From positions 1-64,000 of the forward strand of contig JAKOGH010000641.1 of NCBI GenBank assembly GCA_024811115.1: a stretch of 64,000 nucleotides of DNA. The letters are read 5' to 3'. Both the position numbers and the translations under genes were made by a program. The stretch is from Terana coerulea (taxonomy: Eukaryota; Basidiomycota; Agaricomycetes; Polyporales; Phanerochaetaceae). Position 1 is the first letter of the stretch, and each line of letters starts with the position of its first letter. The notes beneath the pieces are model-generated. The model saw only the letters and a program-made list of their open reading frames with translations, was not told where the DNA came from and searched no databases. Of this stretch, positions 25,678-37,049 are shown in pieces.

Positions 25678-26331
25678 GGTAGTTTGTGATGTATGGAGCT
25701 GCTGTGAGTTTTTACTAAGAGCAATTTAAGCTCCCTGGTTTTATACTCTGTATAACAGGTCCCAGATTTCAGCGGCATTTTGAAGGTTGGTACAACGCTG
25801 GTAGCTTACTCACCAACCCCGAGATATCGGCATTTTGAGCTGTGGATGTCTTTGTAAGCCTTCATCCCGGAGTGTTCAAAGTTCAATTTCATGCCCGTCA
25901 AACTTTTATTGAAGTGGAGGCCAGTGATCATTGGTGCATTGCCCAGGCTAAGACACCGACATCTTCCATAAATGTAAGTGCTCGGGGCGCCAGAAGTGAT
26001 GCGTCCTGATAACAACAAGACTCAAGCGCCCTTTGGCCCGGCATGGAAATGGCGCATCACAATTGTGGCGCGGACCCCGAACCAGTGCACAGCTGCGACT
26101 CGGACACTTTAGCGCCAGCTGTTGGCTCCGATGCTTCACTGGCACTGCGCACCCTACAGCCAACGCCCCGTAGAACAGAGAATTGTGCTTGCTATGCCAC
26201 TGCCTCCTTTCTATGGCATCCCCTCTTCCTCGATACACTATTGGGCACACCTCGAGTGCTGACATTATCTCGCTCGGGACATAATGGTTCTAAGGCAGGT
26301 ACACTACGTCGCTCCACCAAGGGACCTGCAT
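25678..26331. other. Spacer between the two NmrA-like copies
   Basis: Upstream region of copy 1 and 3' region of copy 2. No gene recognised. Confidence 0.5.
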
Positions 26332-27278
26332 TCATGAGGTTTTTCCCCACCAGGTCTGAATAAACCCCTCTATGCCCTCCGGCTTCACCTGCGGACACAG
26401 CTCGTTGAGGTTCGCATCTGCGAAACCTAACTGGTCATTCCGTCGAATGATGAAGAGATATGCGTCGACGAAGAACGACGGGTTGGCAGCCCGACGCTTC
26501 TCGAGTTCCGCCTCAGATGAGTAAGTCACATCGAATTTACGACCTGAACACCAAGTCAGTGACTTTCTTTATATTAAAAACTGGGAGATCACTTACCGCG
26601 AGCAGCTTCGGCGAGCTGGATGATTTCGTTCAACGTCTTGCGATCTCCCCTCATCTCGCTCACTTCTGGCCACGTCTCCAAATCCAGGCTCGCTGCAACG
26701 AACCTCCCGACATCCTCCGCCCGCGTGTACACCAAATACGCCGACCCATCTCCCGGTACGTCCGCCTTGCAGTTCTCGACGTCGAAGATGAATTTCAAAT
26801 GGTTCAGATGCTTCACGGCAGCAGTGCCGCTGCCCAGGTAGTCCATGAACACGCCGTTCTCAAAGAACGTGTATTCTAACCCGCTCTGCCGTACCGCCTC
26901 CGCAACAGGCCACTTGGGTGCGTAAAGCGGGATAGGATGGTCTGGGATGGGCCGGGAGGCAAACTCGCTCGGAGCGAAGCGCTTCACGCCGGCCTTGACG
27001 GCCGCCTCGAGCAGTTGTAGTTGAGGGTCGTCACCTTCGTAGCGACTGAAGCCGGCGATGGTCGAGATCACGGTGTGGACACCCTCGAGGGCCAGCACCA
27101 GAGAGTCTTGGTCGTCGTAGGAAACGGCGACAACTGTAACGCGGTCGAGCTTATCCAGGATGGGATGATTGGATTTGCGGGAGAGGACGACGATATCGTG
27201 CTTGTTTGTTTCGACGATACCTTCGACGATGTGAAGGCCAAGCCCACCGGTGCCTCCCGCGACCGCTACTTTGACCAT
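26332..27278 (-). CDS. NmrA-like NAD(P)-binding reductase, copy 2
   Basis: Two exons, 27278-26597 (682 nt) and 26543-26332 (212 nt), the same lengths as copy 1, with a 53 bp intron in the same place and phase; 297 residues. The dinucleotide loop is GGTGGLG, followed by the same blocks (AGVKRFAPSEFASRP, LEYTFFENGVFMDYLGSG) and the same ending QTWWGKTS. Changes from copy 1 are spread along the protein, so this is a diverged tandem duplicate rather than an assembly copy. The start at 27278 is preferred over the in-frame Met 45 bases upstream because it aligns exactly with copy 1. Substrate unknown. The adjacent dioxygenase gene on the same strand hints at shared metabolism, but this is inference. 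Confidence 0.9.
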
Positions 27279-27779
27279 GGTAGTGCGTATTACGGGGAAA
27301 TGCTGTGTACTTGCTGGGAACAAGCTGGGCTGATTGACTTTATACAGGTTGTTCTGCGCATCGTCTACGTCATTCTCGCGGCCGGTGATAGTGCTCCCGT
27401 GGCAGTCGGACTGCGAGAAGCAAGCTTAGGTGTACAACCGACGCATGAGATGAAATGACACCCCGGCGCAAGCGCAGCGGCGACGTTAGGCTTACTCACC
27501 AATTCCGAATTATCGGCCTTCCCAACCGACTGATGTGCCTTCTACAGCCCTCCTCGATACACCTCGAATAGCTGAAATGAAGCCTTCGATCTTCGTCAAC
27601 TCAAGGTTACGGGCCGCTTGCGCATTGTCAACGACTAGGCTGGCTGTCACCTCAGCTCACCTACGTCCGCGCGCGGGGCAAGCGCTCAAAATCCTCAGCT
27701 CGGACTGGTCGCTCTTGAGGATCTTCGCAACAAATGCTCGAAGTAGACCACCGTGATAGCTGCGTACTTTAATTGTATT
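27279..27779. other. Intergenic
   Basis: Upstream region of NmrA-like copy 2 and 3' region of the dioxygenase gene. No gene recognised. Confidence 0.5.
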
Positions 27780-28869
27780 TCAGTTTTTCAAAACCTTCAC
27801 GGTTTCGTACTCCGCGATCCTACGTTTCTCTTCCTCGAATAAAGCCTCCTTCGCCGCCGTACTCCTCGGTACAAGCCGCCTACGCTCGGTCGTTGGCTTG
27901 AAGTCGAAGCGCTCCCTGCCCAACGCCCGGAGAGTCTTGAGCTCTACCAGACTGAAATCCTCCGGATTTGCGCGATTGAAGTTGAATGGTTCCTTCAGTG
28001 CGACCGGCGGGTTGATGATGATGCGCGCCTCCCGCAGGTAATTCTTCGATGCCGAGTGCAGCATCAGAGGGTGCATGAGCACGACGTCTCCCACTTCGCC
28101 TGTCATCTCCGCAAAGCGTGAACACTTCTGGGCCGCTACACGATGTGTCCAGCTGCTAGGGTCCTCCGTGGGATCACTGTAGGTCGAAGTACTGGACACC
28201 AGTTTCCCCGGAGCCGGAAGGACGCCTTCAGGATGCGCAGCGAGGTATTTGGCGAGGTGGCCGATGCCCTCTGGAGCGATGTACGTTCCGCCGCCGCGGG
28301 GCTTGATGTCGGAGAAGATGGGAATGACGAGCAGCGCCTGCTCGGGCGAGTCGAGGTAGTGCACGAAGAAGTCGCCATCGACGTGCCAGTTGTCGAGGTC
28401 GCGCGGGTGGATGTCGATGGTGCAGCCTTCGAGCTCTGGAGTGCCGAGATTGACAATGAAGCTGTCGCCCCACGTCGAGTTTTCTTCGATGATACGCCCT
28501 TCGCCGAGCAGGTCCTGCATTGCGTCCCACGCCTAGGTGGAAGAAGCTCCTCAGCATCCACATAAGACAGGAAAGACGTTCGTACCTTCGGTGCAAACGT
28601 AGATACGATTTCCCTTTTGTGCCAAGGCATGTGTATGCGCTCCTTGGTCCAGGTAGATTTATCATTCAGGTCCAGCCCGAGCCGAATCCAAATGTGCTTC
28701 GACCAATCTGCCGCCTTCGCCTTTGTGAACGCCTGCTTGATCAAGACATATCCGTTCTCCAAGGAAGAACTCAGCTTGCTCGGCTATATTGAAAAGGTTC
28801 ATCAGGTTCGGGTCGCAAGGAGCAGTGTTTAGTGTGCTTACTGCTGAGAACCTTATACGACCGTGACAT
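27780..28869 (-). CDS. Phytanoyl-CoA dioxygenase (PhyH) family protein, with a one-base frame break
   Basis: Three exons are inferred. Exon 1 starts at Met 28869 (MSRSYKVLS) and splices to TEQAEFFL. The main body runs NGYVLIKQAF to FAPK, then after a short intron (about 28526-28583) AWDAMQDLL to the stop at 27780. The Fe(II)/2-oxoglutarate site is visible: HVD in DNWHVDGDFFVHYL, the distal His in MHPLMLHSASKN, and an Arg shortly after (LREARIII) that would hold 2-oxoglutarate. Such enzymes hydroxylate varied substrates, from phytanoyl-CoA to secondary metabolites, so the substrate is unknown. One extra G at 28759-28760 separates EQAEFFL from ENGYVLIK, which join directly in the family. This is read as a sequence error or recent mutation. 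It lies beside two NmrA-like reductases on the same strand. Confidence 0.85.
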
Positions 28870-29720
28870 GCTGGCCCCAGTGCGTCAATGCAACCTGAGC
28901 GAATGTATGATCTGTCGCAATATGTTACACCGTGGTGGGCAAAGGCAGCATCCCTATGTCAAGCTTGAGTACGTCCATCCAACGCAAGGCGATAGCGGGA
29001 TTAACTCGGGATCGATAGCCAGCAGTGACGGGCCGGGTGAGACCTGGAAGTGTAAAACACTATTGAGCAGAAGACCAGTTGAAGCCCTATAGCAGCCATC
29101 CACCACAGGCTTCTGCCCGCGAGGCAATCACAGCGATGACACGTGTTCATGAAAAGCCGTCGCAGGGCTGATGCGTTTCGGCCGATTGTGGTGTTTGCGA
29201 CATTTCAACCGCCGTCACTTAGACTGGAAGATTAAGTAGCTCAAAGCCTGTCACAACGCAAGGAGTAAAATAACCACAGTACAGTTAACCTTCTTGAGCC
29301 ATCACGGAGAGCTAAGTTCTGATAGAATAATTCTCGGTCAGTCAGGTTAATCATTTGGTAGGGCATGCTAAACTCACGAGATGGCCGTCGTATTATCCAG
29401 GCGACTTTCTGAAGCCTTAGCACAGCAGAGTCGAATAAGACCAGCTTAAGGGCACAACCATACACCTGCTTGCATATCGAACTTTGGTAGCTTAGGCAGC
29501 TCCTGAAGTCTGCGTATGCGCGGAAGTTTAGTGCACTCGTTTCGGCATGCTGTGGCGCTGCAAGCGGCGAGCTGTGCGTAGGATAATATAATTCTATATT
29601 GATACATGCGGCTGATCAGGGATGTTTCTGCGGCGTCCGATAGACTATACGAGATAGAATGAGTGGTATGACCATTGAAAAGTGGAACCTGCATACCTAT
29701 CATACACATTGGAGCCAAGT
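28870..29720. other. Intergenic, no gene recognised
   Basis: Upstream region of the dioxygenase gene and 3' region of the next minus-strand gene. Only short unrelated open frames. Confidence 0.4.
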
Positions 29721-30188
29721 TTAGCTGGATCTCTTCACCTCCATGTCCTCAAACGGGTCTCCCCAATCTTGCAATTATGTATATGAGCGGTTGCATGGAT
29801 TATAGCACAGGCAATAGGGTTCACCAGAACGTATCCTATCGACGACATGCTGATCAAGTAGCTCATCTCTCTGCAACCTCCCGCCGCCGAAGTCCCTGGG
29901 ATACTCCGTGGATACCCACTGACCACCGCTGTTGCCTGCTGTGGGCCGTTTGGTCGAGGGCTCGTCGCGTCGGCGGCTCTTGGGTGTCGATCCCACCCCA
30001 AATGCGCCACCCACAGGCAGCCTTCGCTTACCGCCCCCGCCGCCCCCGCCGTGGTACGCCTGCGAGCTACTCGGGAAGTGCTCCTCTGGGTCTACCTGGC
30101 CGGAGAATGTGATGATCTCCTCTGCCAATGGCGGCGGACTGCCGGAGGAGGAGCGCGAGATGGGCGAGCCTGGTTCTGGAGAGTCCAT
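29721..30188 (-). CDS. Unknown small Gly/Ser/Pro-rich protein
   Basis: Two exons, 30188-29825 and 29767-29721, joined across a 57 bp intron, give 136 residues. The start MDSPEPGSPISRSSSGSPPP is chosen because it opens a coherent low-complexity N-terminus and lies close to the likely divergent promoter; an in-frame Met exists further upstream. The chain has a Gly run (seven Gly) before KRRLPVGG, then a more ordered C-terminus GQWVSTEYPRDFGGGRLQRD ... VVDRIRSDWGDPFEDMEVKR. No signal peptide or membrane span is visible. I do not recognise a family. The intact splice, and the acidic ordered C-terminus it creates, support a real gene. Confidence 0.6.
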
Positions 30189-30477
30189 GTTAATTGACGG
30201 GTAGCGTTGCGTCGTCACTGTCAGAGACAGTGAGGAGGTGTGGTTTGTTCTGCGCAAAGCAGTCCGAGTACCGTACACGGTACGGGACTGCCGCAAGCCA
30301 ATCAGTCGCGTGGTGTCCACGTGGGACGTATGCCCGCCGCGGCGCCGCCCCTCCCACGCGTCATTTCCACGCCAGTAAACGCCCTTTCGTTACTCGCGTG
30401 TTGCCTGGTCACGGCTTCGTTTCTTTACGTCCTTCTCGTTCTGCTCCTGGCCCCAACCTCCCTGACATACTACCGAG
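30189..30477. promoter_or_regulatory. Short divergent promoter region (289 bp)
   Basis: The starts of the unknown Gly-rich protein (-) and the mitochondrial exchange-related protein (+) are 289 bp apart and point away from each other, so this segment must hold both upstream regions. I could not assign a specific factor site. Confidence 0.5.
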
Positions 30478-31693
30478 ATGGCCGCCGTTACACAGCTTGG
30501 AAAACGCTCGTTTCGAATAGTTGCTTTACCACTTATAACGGCTTCAAAGACACCAGAAACAAACGCTACAAATCACCTCACCTACTACCATTTCCTTACG
30601 CCACCGCCGAAGGAGAAGGAAGGAAGGGACTGGGCTAAATGGGCAACAACTAAGGCATCTGACATATGGGCTGGCTTTGGAAAAGCACCAGAAGGCAACT
30701 GGAAGGTATGTGCCATTTTATTACCTTGGCAAACGATGAATGCTACCAATTCAGAAGGTGCCACCATGCAACTTATGTTCTAACTAGTACCCTCTAGCGG
30801 AGAACCTTTTGTACGGCGAACGCATCGTCGACAGAATAGACTTTGAAGAACTCGCGCTTAAGTCATTGGACCCTTCCCTAGGACCCAAGCTCACCAAGTT
30901 CGGACACTCGGAGGCGGAACCAGACAAGGACGATATCGTGAGTCCCAAAAACATGTTGGAATATCTAAACAGCATCCCTCTAATGGTTTCAATGATCTCC
31001 GCGGGACATTTACTTATAGATTCCATTACTTTACCCACCGTCATCATGCTCTGCGCCCGTAGCGCACCTCCGTGCATTGTTGGAGAAGCGTGTGCCGCGT
31101 CATAAGAAGGGCTTTTATACCTGGTTGATAGTGTCACCCCTCACCGCACCCTTTGCGATATTGCGTATGTCTCTGGCCTGCTGCACGTGAAAATGTTGCT
31201 CATACCATCCGCTTTAGCCGTTATACCCAACCTTCCATTTTTCTTCTGTGTTTGGCGGTCTTGGTCACATTACAAGGGTACAGTGTCCCAGTATTTATTT
31301 GGTAACATAAACTCATCCGATCTCACAGCATATAAGGCCTCGTCATATCTTCAACAACTGCTGGACAAGGGCGCCATAGTGCCCGAGCCAAGTGAAGAAC
31401 TCGATAAGATTTACTCAAAGTACACGCCATCGTCCACAGAACCATCGCCGTCATCCGAGGAGGCATCACCGCTGGTCGATTTGGATTCGGACGCGTCGTC
31501 TACCGAAGATGCAACGGGGCAAGACGGGAAAAAGCTCTCGGATCGCCACCTTCTGCTCACGCGCGACTCGGTGCCAGCGTTGATGTCGACTCTCCAACTG
31601 AACGCGGACTCGACGTTTGCTGCGGACTTATATCGTGCATTCGAACAGGCGAACCTAAGGCTTGAAAAAGCCAAACCTGATATGAAAGCGTAG
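30478..31693 (+). CDS. Mitochondrial K+/H+ exchange-related protein (Mit_KHE1 family)
   Basis: Five exons (30478-30705, 30788-30937, 31020-31164, 31218-31277, 31329-31693) give 315 residues, all in phase. The family core is clear: ERIVDRIDFEELALKSLDPS, HLRALLEKRVPRHKKGFYTW, the hydrophobic WLIVSPLTAPFAILPVIPNL, then PFFFCVWRSWSHYKAYKAS. This matches the fungal family related to yeast YDL183C, reported to be needed for mitochondrial potassium/proton exchange across the inner membrane. The basic, acid-poor N-terminus (MAAVTQLGKRSFRIVALP) could be a mitochondrial targeting sequence. The C-terminal third is Ser/Glu/Asp-rich and then forms a likely helical tail ending KPDMKA. Whether the protein is itself the exchanger or an accessory factor is not settled by sequence. 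Confidence 0.88.
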
Positions 31694-32365
31694 GCCTAGG
31701 ACCTATATGAACCCCTCAACGACACGCCATGGACTTGGATTGTAGTTCTCAACACTAGAGGCTCATAGCACTCAGTAACATTCGTATCATATTTGTACTC
31801 CTCCACTGGCTAAGACATCCGGTACTTGCGTTCAATTGCATATTATGGCCATGCGGAGCGCAGCTTCAATTATATACTGCAGCCGAGATGCTTTTCTGCC
31901 TGCCGCTTTGTTAATTACATTGCCTTCCGCAGCCGCAAGACAGTCCGAGCTGTCGGTGTTCAGCTTTGTCCGTCATGCCACACACAACTCGTCTGTAGCG
32001 ACCGCTCCTGAACTGACTATGCACAAGTATGCGTCCCAGCCTTCAGCGCCGCAAGGCCTACCCTTAGTAGATGCAGCGCAATACAGCGTAAGGCTAGACT
32101 AAGTTCCAACAAAAGACACTGAAAAATCTTAGTTTCCTGTTTCGCCAAGATGTCGTCACTGAGGGCAAGCGGCAGTTTGCGGCCGAGAAGCCGACCGCTC
32201 AGCCACTGACATCGCGGGAAGGACGCCTTCGTGACAGAGTTCATCATAGCCGACATGCACAGTCCAACACCCTACGACCACTCGGACTGAAACCTGTGCA
32301 GTGAGCTACGCCCTTTCAACATATACAAGTGCCTTAGAAGTCACACAACCTCTGCAGATCCCACC
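31694..32365. other. Intergenic
   Basis: 3' region of the Mit_KHE1-family gene and upstream region of the ZIP transporter gene. No gene recognised. Confidence 0.5.
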
Positions 32366-33530
32366 ATGTCAGGCTTGGTGGGTTTGTTGACCATGGCTGC
32401 GCTTCTGGGCGTAGGATCCTTCGTGGTGGGCATGTTGCCCTTGTCGTTCTCCTTTTCTCGTAAGCCCTCAATTACATTGTTGAATACCACCAAGCGAATG
32501 TTGTATATTAGGTCTTGCAATTGCACGATTATCGAGTTTGGGGACGGGGTTGCTGCTTGGGACAGCCATGGGGGTGATCATTCCAGAGTACGTCCCTTCA
32601 TATCCCTTTGCGTAATGAGAATATCATTTATTTTCTTGAGCAGAGGAGTTGAAACTCTTTCCGGAAACAAACGCGTTGACTACTTTCCCAACGACTACCA
32701 TCGCGCTTTCGCTCAGCTGCGGCTTTGCGGCTATGCTCTTAGTCGAACGCCTCATCCACACCGTCTCGCCGCACTCGCACTCGCATATGCCCCTGCCCAC
32801 ATCCGACCCAAGCACAAGCTCCCACACGGGACCAATTCGCGTTGAATTCGATGTAGAGCTCGGGGATTTAGAGCGTGCGGAGGGTGTTACAGACGAGTCC
32901 GCCTCTACACGGACCATTCCATACATCGAAGAAGGCGGCGACAAAGCAAGAGCATATCCGTTGACGCTGGGGTTGGTCGTGCACGCGCTTGCGGATGGCT
33001 TTGCACTAGGCTCTTCTGCGACTTCGCCCGTGGAGAAGGGCTTGTCCATCACCGTATTTCTGGCTCTCATCGTGCACAAGGGTGCGCACGCTTCTTTAGA
33101 CTTTGCGGATTGGTGGTCCTTACTTTTGATTAGCTCCTACGGTGCTCGCCTTGAGTACCTCACTGCTTGGAACTGCCCTCCCGCGTTCAGAGTGTCGCAA
33201 ACACATCGCAGTGTTCAGCGCATCCACTCCCCTTGGTGCACTTCTTGTGTATGCACTGCTGTCATTTGTGCGCGTCAATAGCGAGAGCCCGTGGACGGGT
33301 GTTGCTATGCTCGTCTCCGTAAGTCTCGTGATGTATGCTGGCTTTTCGAAGGTGTGTGACTGACCTGTATGGCCTTCATACAGGGCGGGACATTCTTGTA
33401 CGTGGCAACAGTGCTACAACCTGGCAAGGCAGCCTCGGAAGAACTCGATGAGAAGGCTCGGATTGCGCTAGTCGTAATAGGCATATTCATACCGGTGCTG
33501 ATAAGTATATTCGTTGGACACGAGCATTGA
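32366..33530 (+). CDS. ZIP family zinc transporter (ZIP9-like), with a one-base frame break
   Basis: Exons read MSGLVGLLTMAALLGVGSF, then LSSLGTGLLLGTAMGVIIPE/GVETL, then IALSLSCGFAAMLLVERL, a His-rich loop (HSHSH), LTLGLVVHALADGFALGSS, HKAPT made by the splice at about 33070-33127, and GGTFLYVAT near the end. HALADG and HKAPT are the metal-site helices IV and V of ZIP transporters, and the overall order matches the ZIP9 branch (Golgi/vesicle or plasma membrane, moving zinc into the cytosol). The stop is at 33528-33530. The frame is lost just after PEGVE: dropping one A from the AAA at 32652-32654 restores a continuous protein into helix III. I found no intron that can repair it. The extended acidic loop after HSHSH is normal for fungal members. 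Confidence 0.9.
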
Positions 33531-34006
33531 ACACAACCCTTTTCGCCCCCAATACAACAGCGTTATCGCTACGTAAGCTGAAAGACAAGGACTTTCAAGT
33601 TTCTCCGACTTGCCAATCGCGGAACGGAAGCACGTATAGTCACCTTCCCTTTCCATTACGGCGCCAATGGTACGCGCGCTCTGACCACGCTAAAGTCTAA
33701 ACGGAGGCTCGTTCAGTCTAGCACGGTCGTGGCCTGTAGAAAGCTGGTCGGGTCTCTAAAACACGTTTCTGAACGTGGGTACGTATGGAGGTGCGCTGTT
33801 TGCTGATTATCTCCCCCTGTTGGCATGATGCTCTCCCAGCTTGAACCCTCCTCCTTCGCGGCAGCCGGTCTGCCAGAGCATAATCAGAAACAACGTTCCC
33901 CGAACGATAAAAAAGGAGGAGCTACCATCGCCTACGCGAAGTGGCCGGTACGTATACTAGCTCGTGCCGAGCTGGTATATGCTCATCAAGGAACACGCAG
34001 ATTTTA
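33531..34006. other. Intergenic, with a possible extra 5' exon of the F-box gene
   Basis: An open frame from Met 33825 to about 33948 ends at a GTACGT donor that could splice to a CAG before 34001 and run in frame into the F-box protein. This would add about 40 residues. Nothing else seen. Confidence 0.35.
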
Positions 34007-35337
34007 ATGGCGCATTTGCATGAAGGCTCCGTTGCCGACTCGAACGCAAACAGGTCGCCAATTCATAAATATCAAAGCCCAACTCTTCCCCAAGAGCTCT
34101 GCGACAAAATCATTGACGCCGTCCAACACGATCGAGGATCTCTGAAGACGTGTGCCCTAGCTTGCAGAAGATGGCTGCATCGCACCCGTCATCACCTTCA
34201 CCGCACCATTACACTCTATCACCAACACTGTCGTATACACCCCACGCAAGTCCAGAACATCAACACACTCCTCGCATCTCCTCGCATAGCAGAGCACGCG
34301 CAAGAACTCCTTCTCGAGGGCAAGACGGACTACGGCGCCGCGACGTCTGCCGAGCCGCAGGGCGACAACGGCCAGCTTTTCTGGCGGGCGATAGCAATGT
34401 TCACGCATGTAAAGACGCTGCGTATAACCCGGCTCTTTTGGGTATCGCATTCGTTGGAAAGCAAGAACCACCTCTGCGCCTCCTTTCCATCCGTGACCCG
34501 CCTCAACATCTACATGTCCGATTTTGTGGACGCGCAGGAGTTTTTGTCCTTCCTCGCTTCCTTGCCAGGGCTTCTCTGCCTGCGAGTCGAGCGCGTCTTT
34601 TGGGCCAAGAGTGCAGCAGCCTGGCTAGAGGCCTCCGGCTCCGACCCCTCTTCCTACCGTGCGCTCCCGCCCAACACAGTCCCTGGAGCCAGCCTCGAGC
34701 ACTTGCAGGTGCAGCACTGCAACTTCCCCGTGATGGAGGATATGGCCGACTGGCTTGCGTCCACCTCGGCTCTGCGCGTGCACACCCTGCATCTCGGTCC
34801 GCCGGATGGTGACGACTTCGACGCGTTGCCGCTCTACGTTCGGGCCGTTGGTGCTTCTCTGAAACACCTCACCCTGTACCTGGAGTATGGCGTTAAACCG
34901 GACACGTTGCGACGAGGTGTGTCTGGACTTCACGCAATCACTGATGGAGCTGACTTTCATGCTCAGCTATGGCCGGGCTAGAGGTGAAGACGCGCCTGGA
35001 GTTCCTCACCTTGCTCGCGAACTATGGCTTTGGCCGGGAGTTCGTCAAAGCGGCCTCGGTATTCTGGCCATGCGTAATGGCTATTCTCACCGAAATCGCT
35101 GCACAACACCTGTGCACTATACGCTTGGAGTGCCAGCCGGAAGATCTTCAAGATCCTGCTGCTCAGGAGACGGATGCCATGCTCGCACAATGTAGCTTGG
35201 ACTCGCTGTCAGAGGTTATCTTTGGCTTCTCAGACACTACAGGTTACTCGCTAAACGAATTGGAGGACATGGTAAGGACTGCTCTACCCCGTAGCGACAG
35301 CCTTGGTACCCTGCGGATATCTTACAATTCACTTTGA
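34007..35337 (+). CDS. F-box protein
   Basis: Two exons, 34007-34916 and 34967-35337, with a 50 bp intron, give 426 residues. Near the N-terminus LPQELCDKIIDAVQHDRGSL followed by KTCALACRRWLHRTRHHLHR fits the F-box motif used to bind Skp1 in SCF ubiquitin ligases. The rest has spaced Leu-rich blocks (VKTLRITRLFW, VTRLNIYMSDF, LCLRVERVFW, LEHLQVQHCNF) like the degenerate leucine-rich repeats of the large Agaricomycete F-box families. Without the intron the frame would end too early after LRRG; the GTGTGT...CTCAG intron restores it into AMAGLEVKTRLEFLTLLANY. The target is unknown. An upstream exon from 33825 is possible. Confidence 0.8.
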
Positions 35338-35444
35338 GCAACATAGTTCCGCTGGACGTTTCTTATGATATTCGCGATTATACTTAGGATATACACGGTT
35401 CCTATATTTTCTATCTCTTTACTATACACACTTAGTTTCGAATT

Positions 35445-37049
35445 TCAGCGTCCAAGCTTTGCCGCCTCCCGACCAGCCTTCCGTCCGAAAACGGCTCCCG
35501 CAGTCAGTCCACTACCTCCCGGGTAATTCGAATAAAATAGCCCGCCAACCAACTCTCCTGTACAGAACAGCCCCTTGATTGGCTGTTTTGTAGACTCTGA
35601 AAGTACCGCAGCAGTGTCAGGATCGATAGCCAGCCCGCCGAACGTGAACGTGATCCCGCATGCGACCTTCACAGCGAGGAACGGACCCTGCTCGATAAGG
35701 AGCGCCCAGTTGGACTTCGGGATCTCTAGCGAGGTGTGCGAGCTCTGGGTCGACAATCCGTCCTTCACCGCGGGATCCCACTGGACCGAGGGATTCTCGA
35801 GTTGGAACTGCTTCACCGCCTTGTTGTAGTTCTCGACGGTGTCCAGAAATTGTTGCTTGTCTTCCAGCCCATCTGCTCCCAGCGCGTCCGCCAGCTGCTC
35901 GATCGTATCGCCCCAGATCTTCCTGACGACGACGTCGGCGTATTCCTCGTCGCGAAGCCATTTGACCGTCCGCGAGTCCCACACCTGAAAAGCGTACCCG
36001 CCGGGCTGCTCGACGATCGCGCGGCCGAACTTGGCGTAGGTGTAGTTGCGGAAGTCTTCGCCTTCGTCCACGAAACGCAAGCCGCTTCCGTTGATCATAA
36101 GACCAAGAGGGTACCCGGACTTGGTGAACTGGTTGCTGAGGACCCGGTCGCCGCGGTCGGCAGGAGCGTTGGCGTCCCAGCAGGTGGAATGGCAGCCCTC
36201 AAAGTCTCCCTTCAGTGCTGCGCCGACCGCAGACGCTAGGGCAATTCCGTCTCCGTTGTTGTATGGCGTCCCGCGCACCTATCAGTAATATTCGTTCAGT
36301 CTTCCCTTGACCAGTGTAGAGCAATGACGACTTGCCTTCGCATGTTCCCATTGCGCCCCCATGTATTTGACTCTGAGGTCTTTGCTCGCTTCATAGCCAC
36401 CACACGCAAGAATAACTGACGGGGTGACAAGCGTGGCTCTTTTCCCTTCTCTCTCCACAACCAGTCCGCTAACTGCACCGTCCTTCATCACCAGCTCAAG
36501 CGCCGGCGTGTCGAACAGGATCTCGACACCAGCCTCCTTCAGCGCCTTATGATGCGCCGCAATGACGCCCTTGCCTCCGTCTTGAACAGCGAGGGACATC
36601 CCACCCCAGAATTTCTGCCTGCCGTTCACGAGGTACGCCTGGCGGTTGAACGACAGCACGAAGGGCATCTTCACGCGCTCGGAAAGCCACTGCACGGCGT
36701 TTCGTGAGTTGTCGACTAGTGTCTTGACGAGAGTAGCGTCCGGCTTGTTGTGTCCCAGACGCATAATATCCGAAGTAAATTCCTCAGCGGTGTATGGGTC
36801 CATATCGATTGTCGAAGCTAGCTCGGGGTTAACGTTGCGTACGATTGGGAGGAGGTCCTGCAGACCACCGTGCACCGTCCTATGAGCGCCAGCGGTGAAG
36901 TATCCGTTGCCGCCGGCCCATTCAGCCGGACACTTGTCAATGACCAGAACCCGTTGGAGTCCTGAGTCCTTGGCCGACAGCGCAGCGCAGCTTCCTGCGT
37001 TGCCAGACCCGATAACGACGCAATCGTAGCTCAGTTTGTCTGACGACAT
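35445..37049 (-). CDS. FAD-dependent oxidoreductase, tricarballylate dehydrogenase (TcuA)-like
   Basis: Two exons, 37049-36336 and 36278-35445, give 515 residues. The N-terminus DCVVIGSGNAGSCAALSAKD has the GxGxxG dinucleotide loop; GGNGYFTAGAHRTVHGG, ILACGGYEAS and the C-terminal GLFCTGELVGGLFYSNYPGG with SGLTAGAVFGRKAG are typical of the succinate dehydrogenase/fumarate reductase flavoprotein superfamily. The block VRGTPYNNGDGIALASAVGA and WDANAPADRGDR most resembles the TcuA/CobZ-type branch, whose bacterial members oxidise tricarballylate to cis-aconitate. The fungal substrate is not known. The intron 36335-36279 uses a GC donor (AAG then GCAAGT), a known minority splice type; the phase is exact. 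No signal peptide is evident. It converges with the F-box gene, 107 bp apart. Confidence 0.88.

Noticed and set aside
24722..27278. The two NmrA-like genes as an assembly duplication
   Set aside because: They share exon lengths but differ at many sites in both coding and intron sequence, so they are true diverged paralogues.
29900..30060. G/C-rich repeat region near 30 kb as a structural repeat
   Set aside because: It is explained by the glycine run of the small minus-strand protein.
34917..34966. Apparent frameshift in the F-box gene after LRRG
   Set aside because: A normal 50 bp GTGTGT...CTCAG intron restores the frame cleanly, so no indel is needed.
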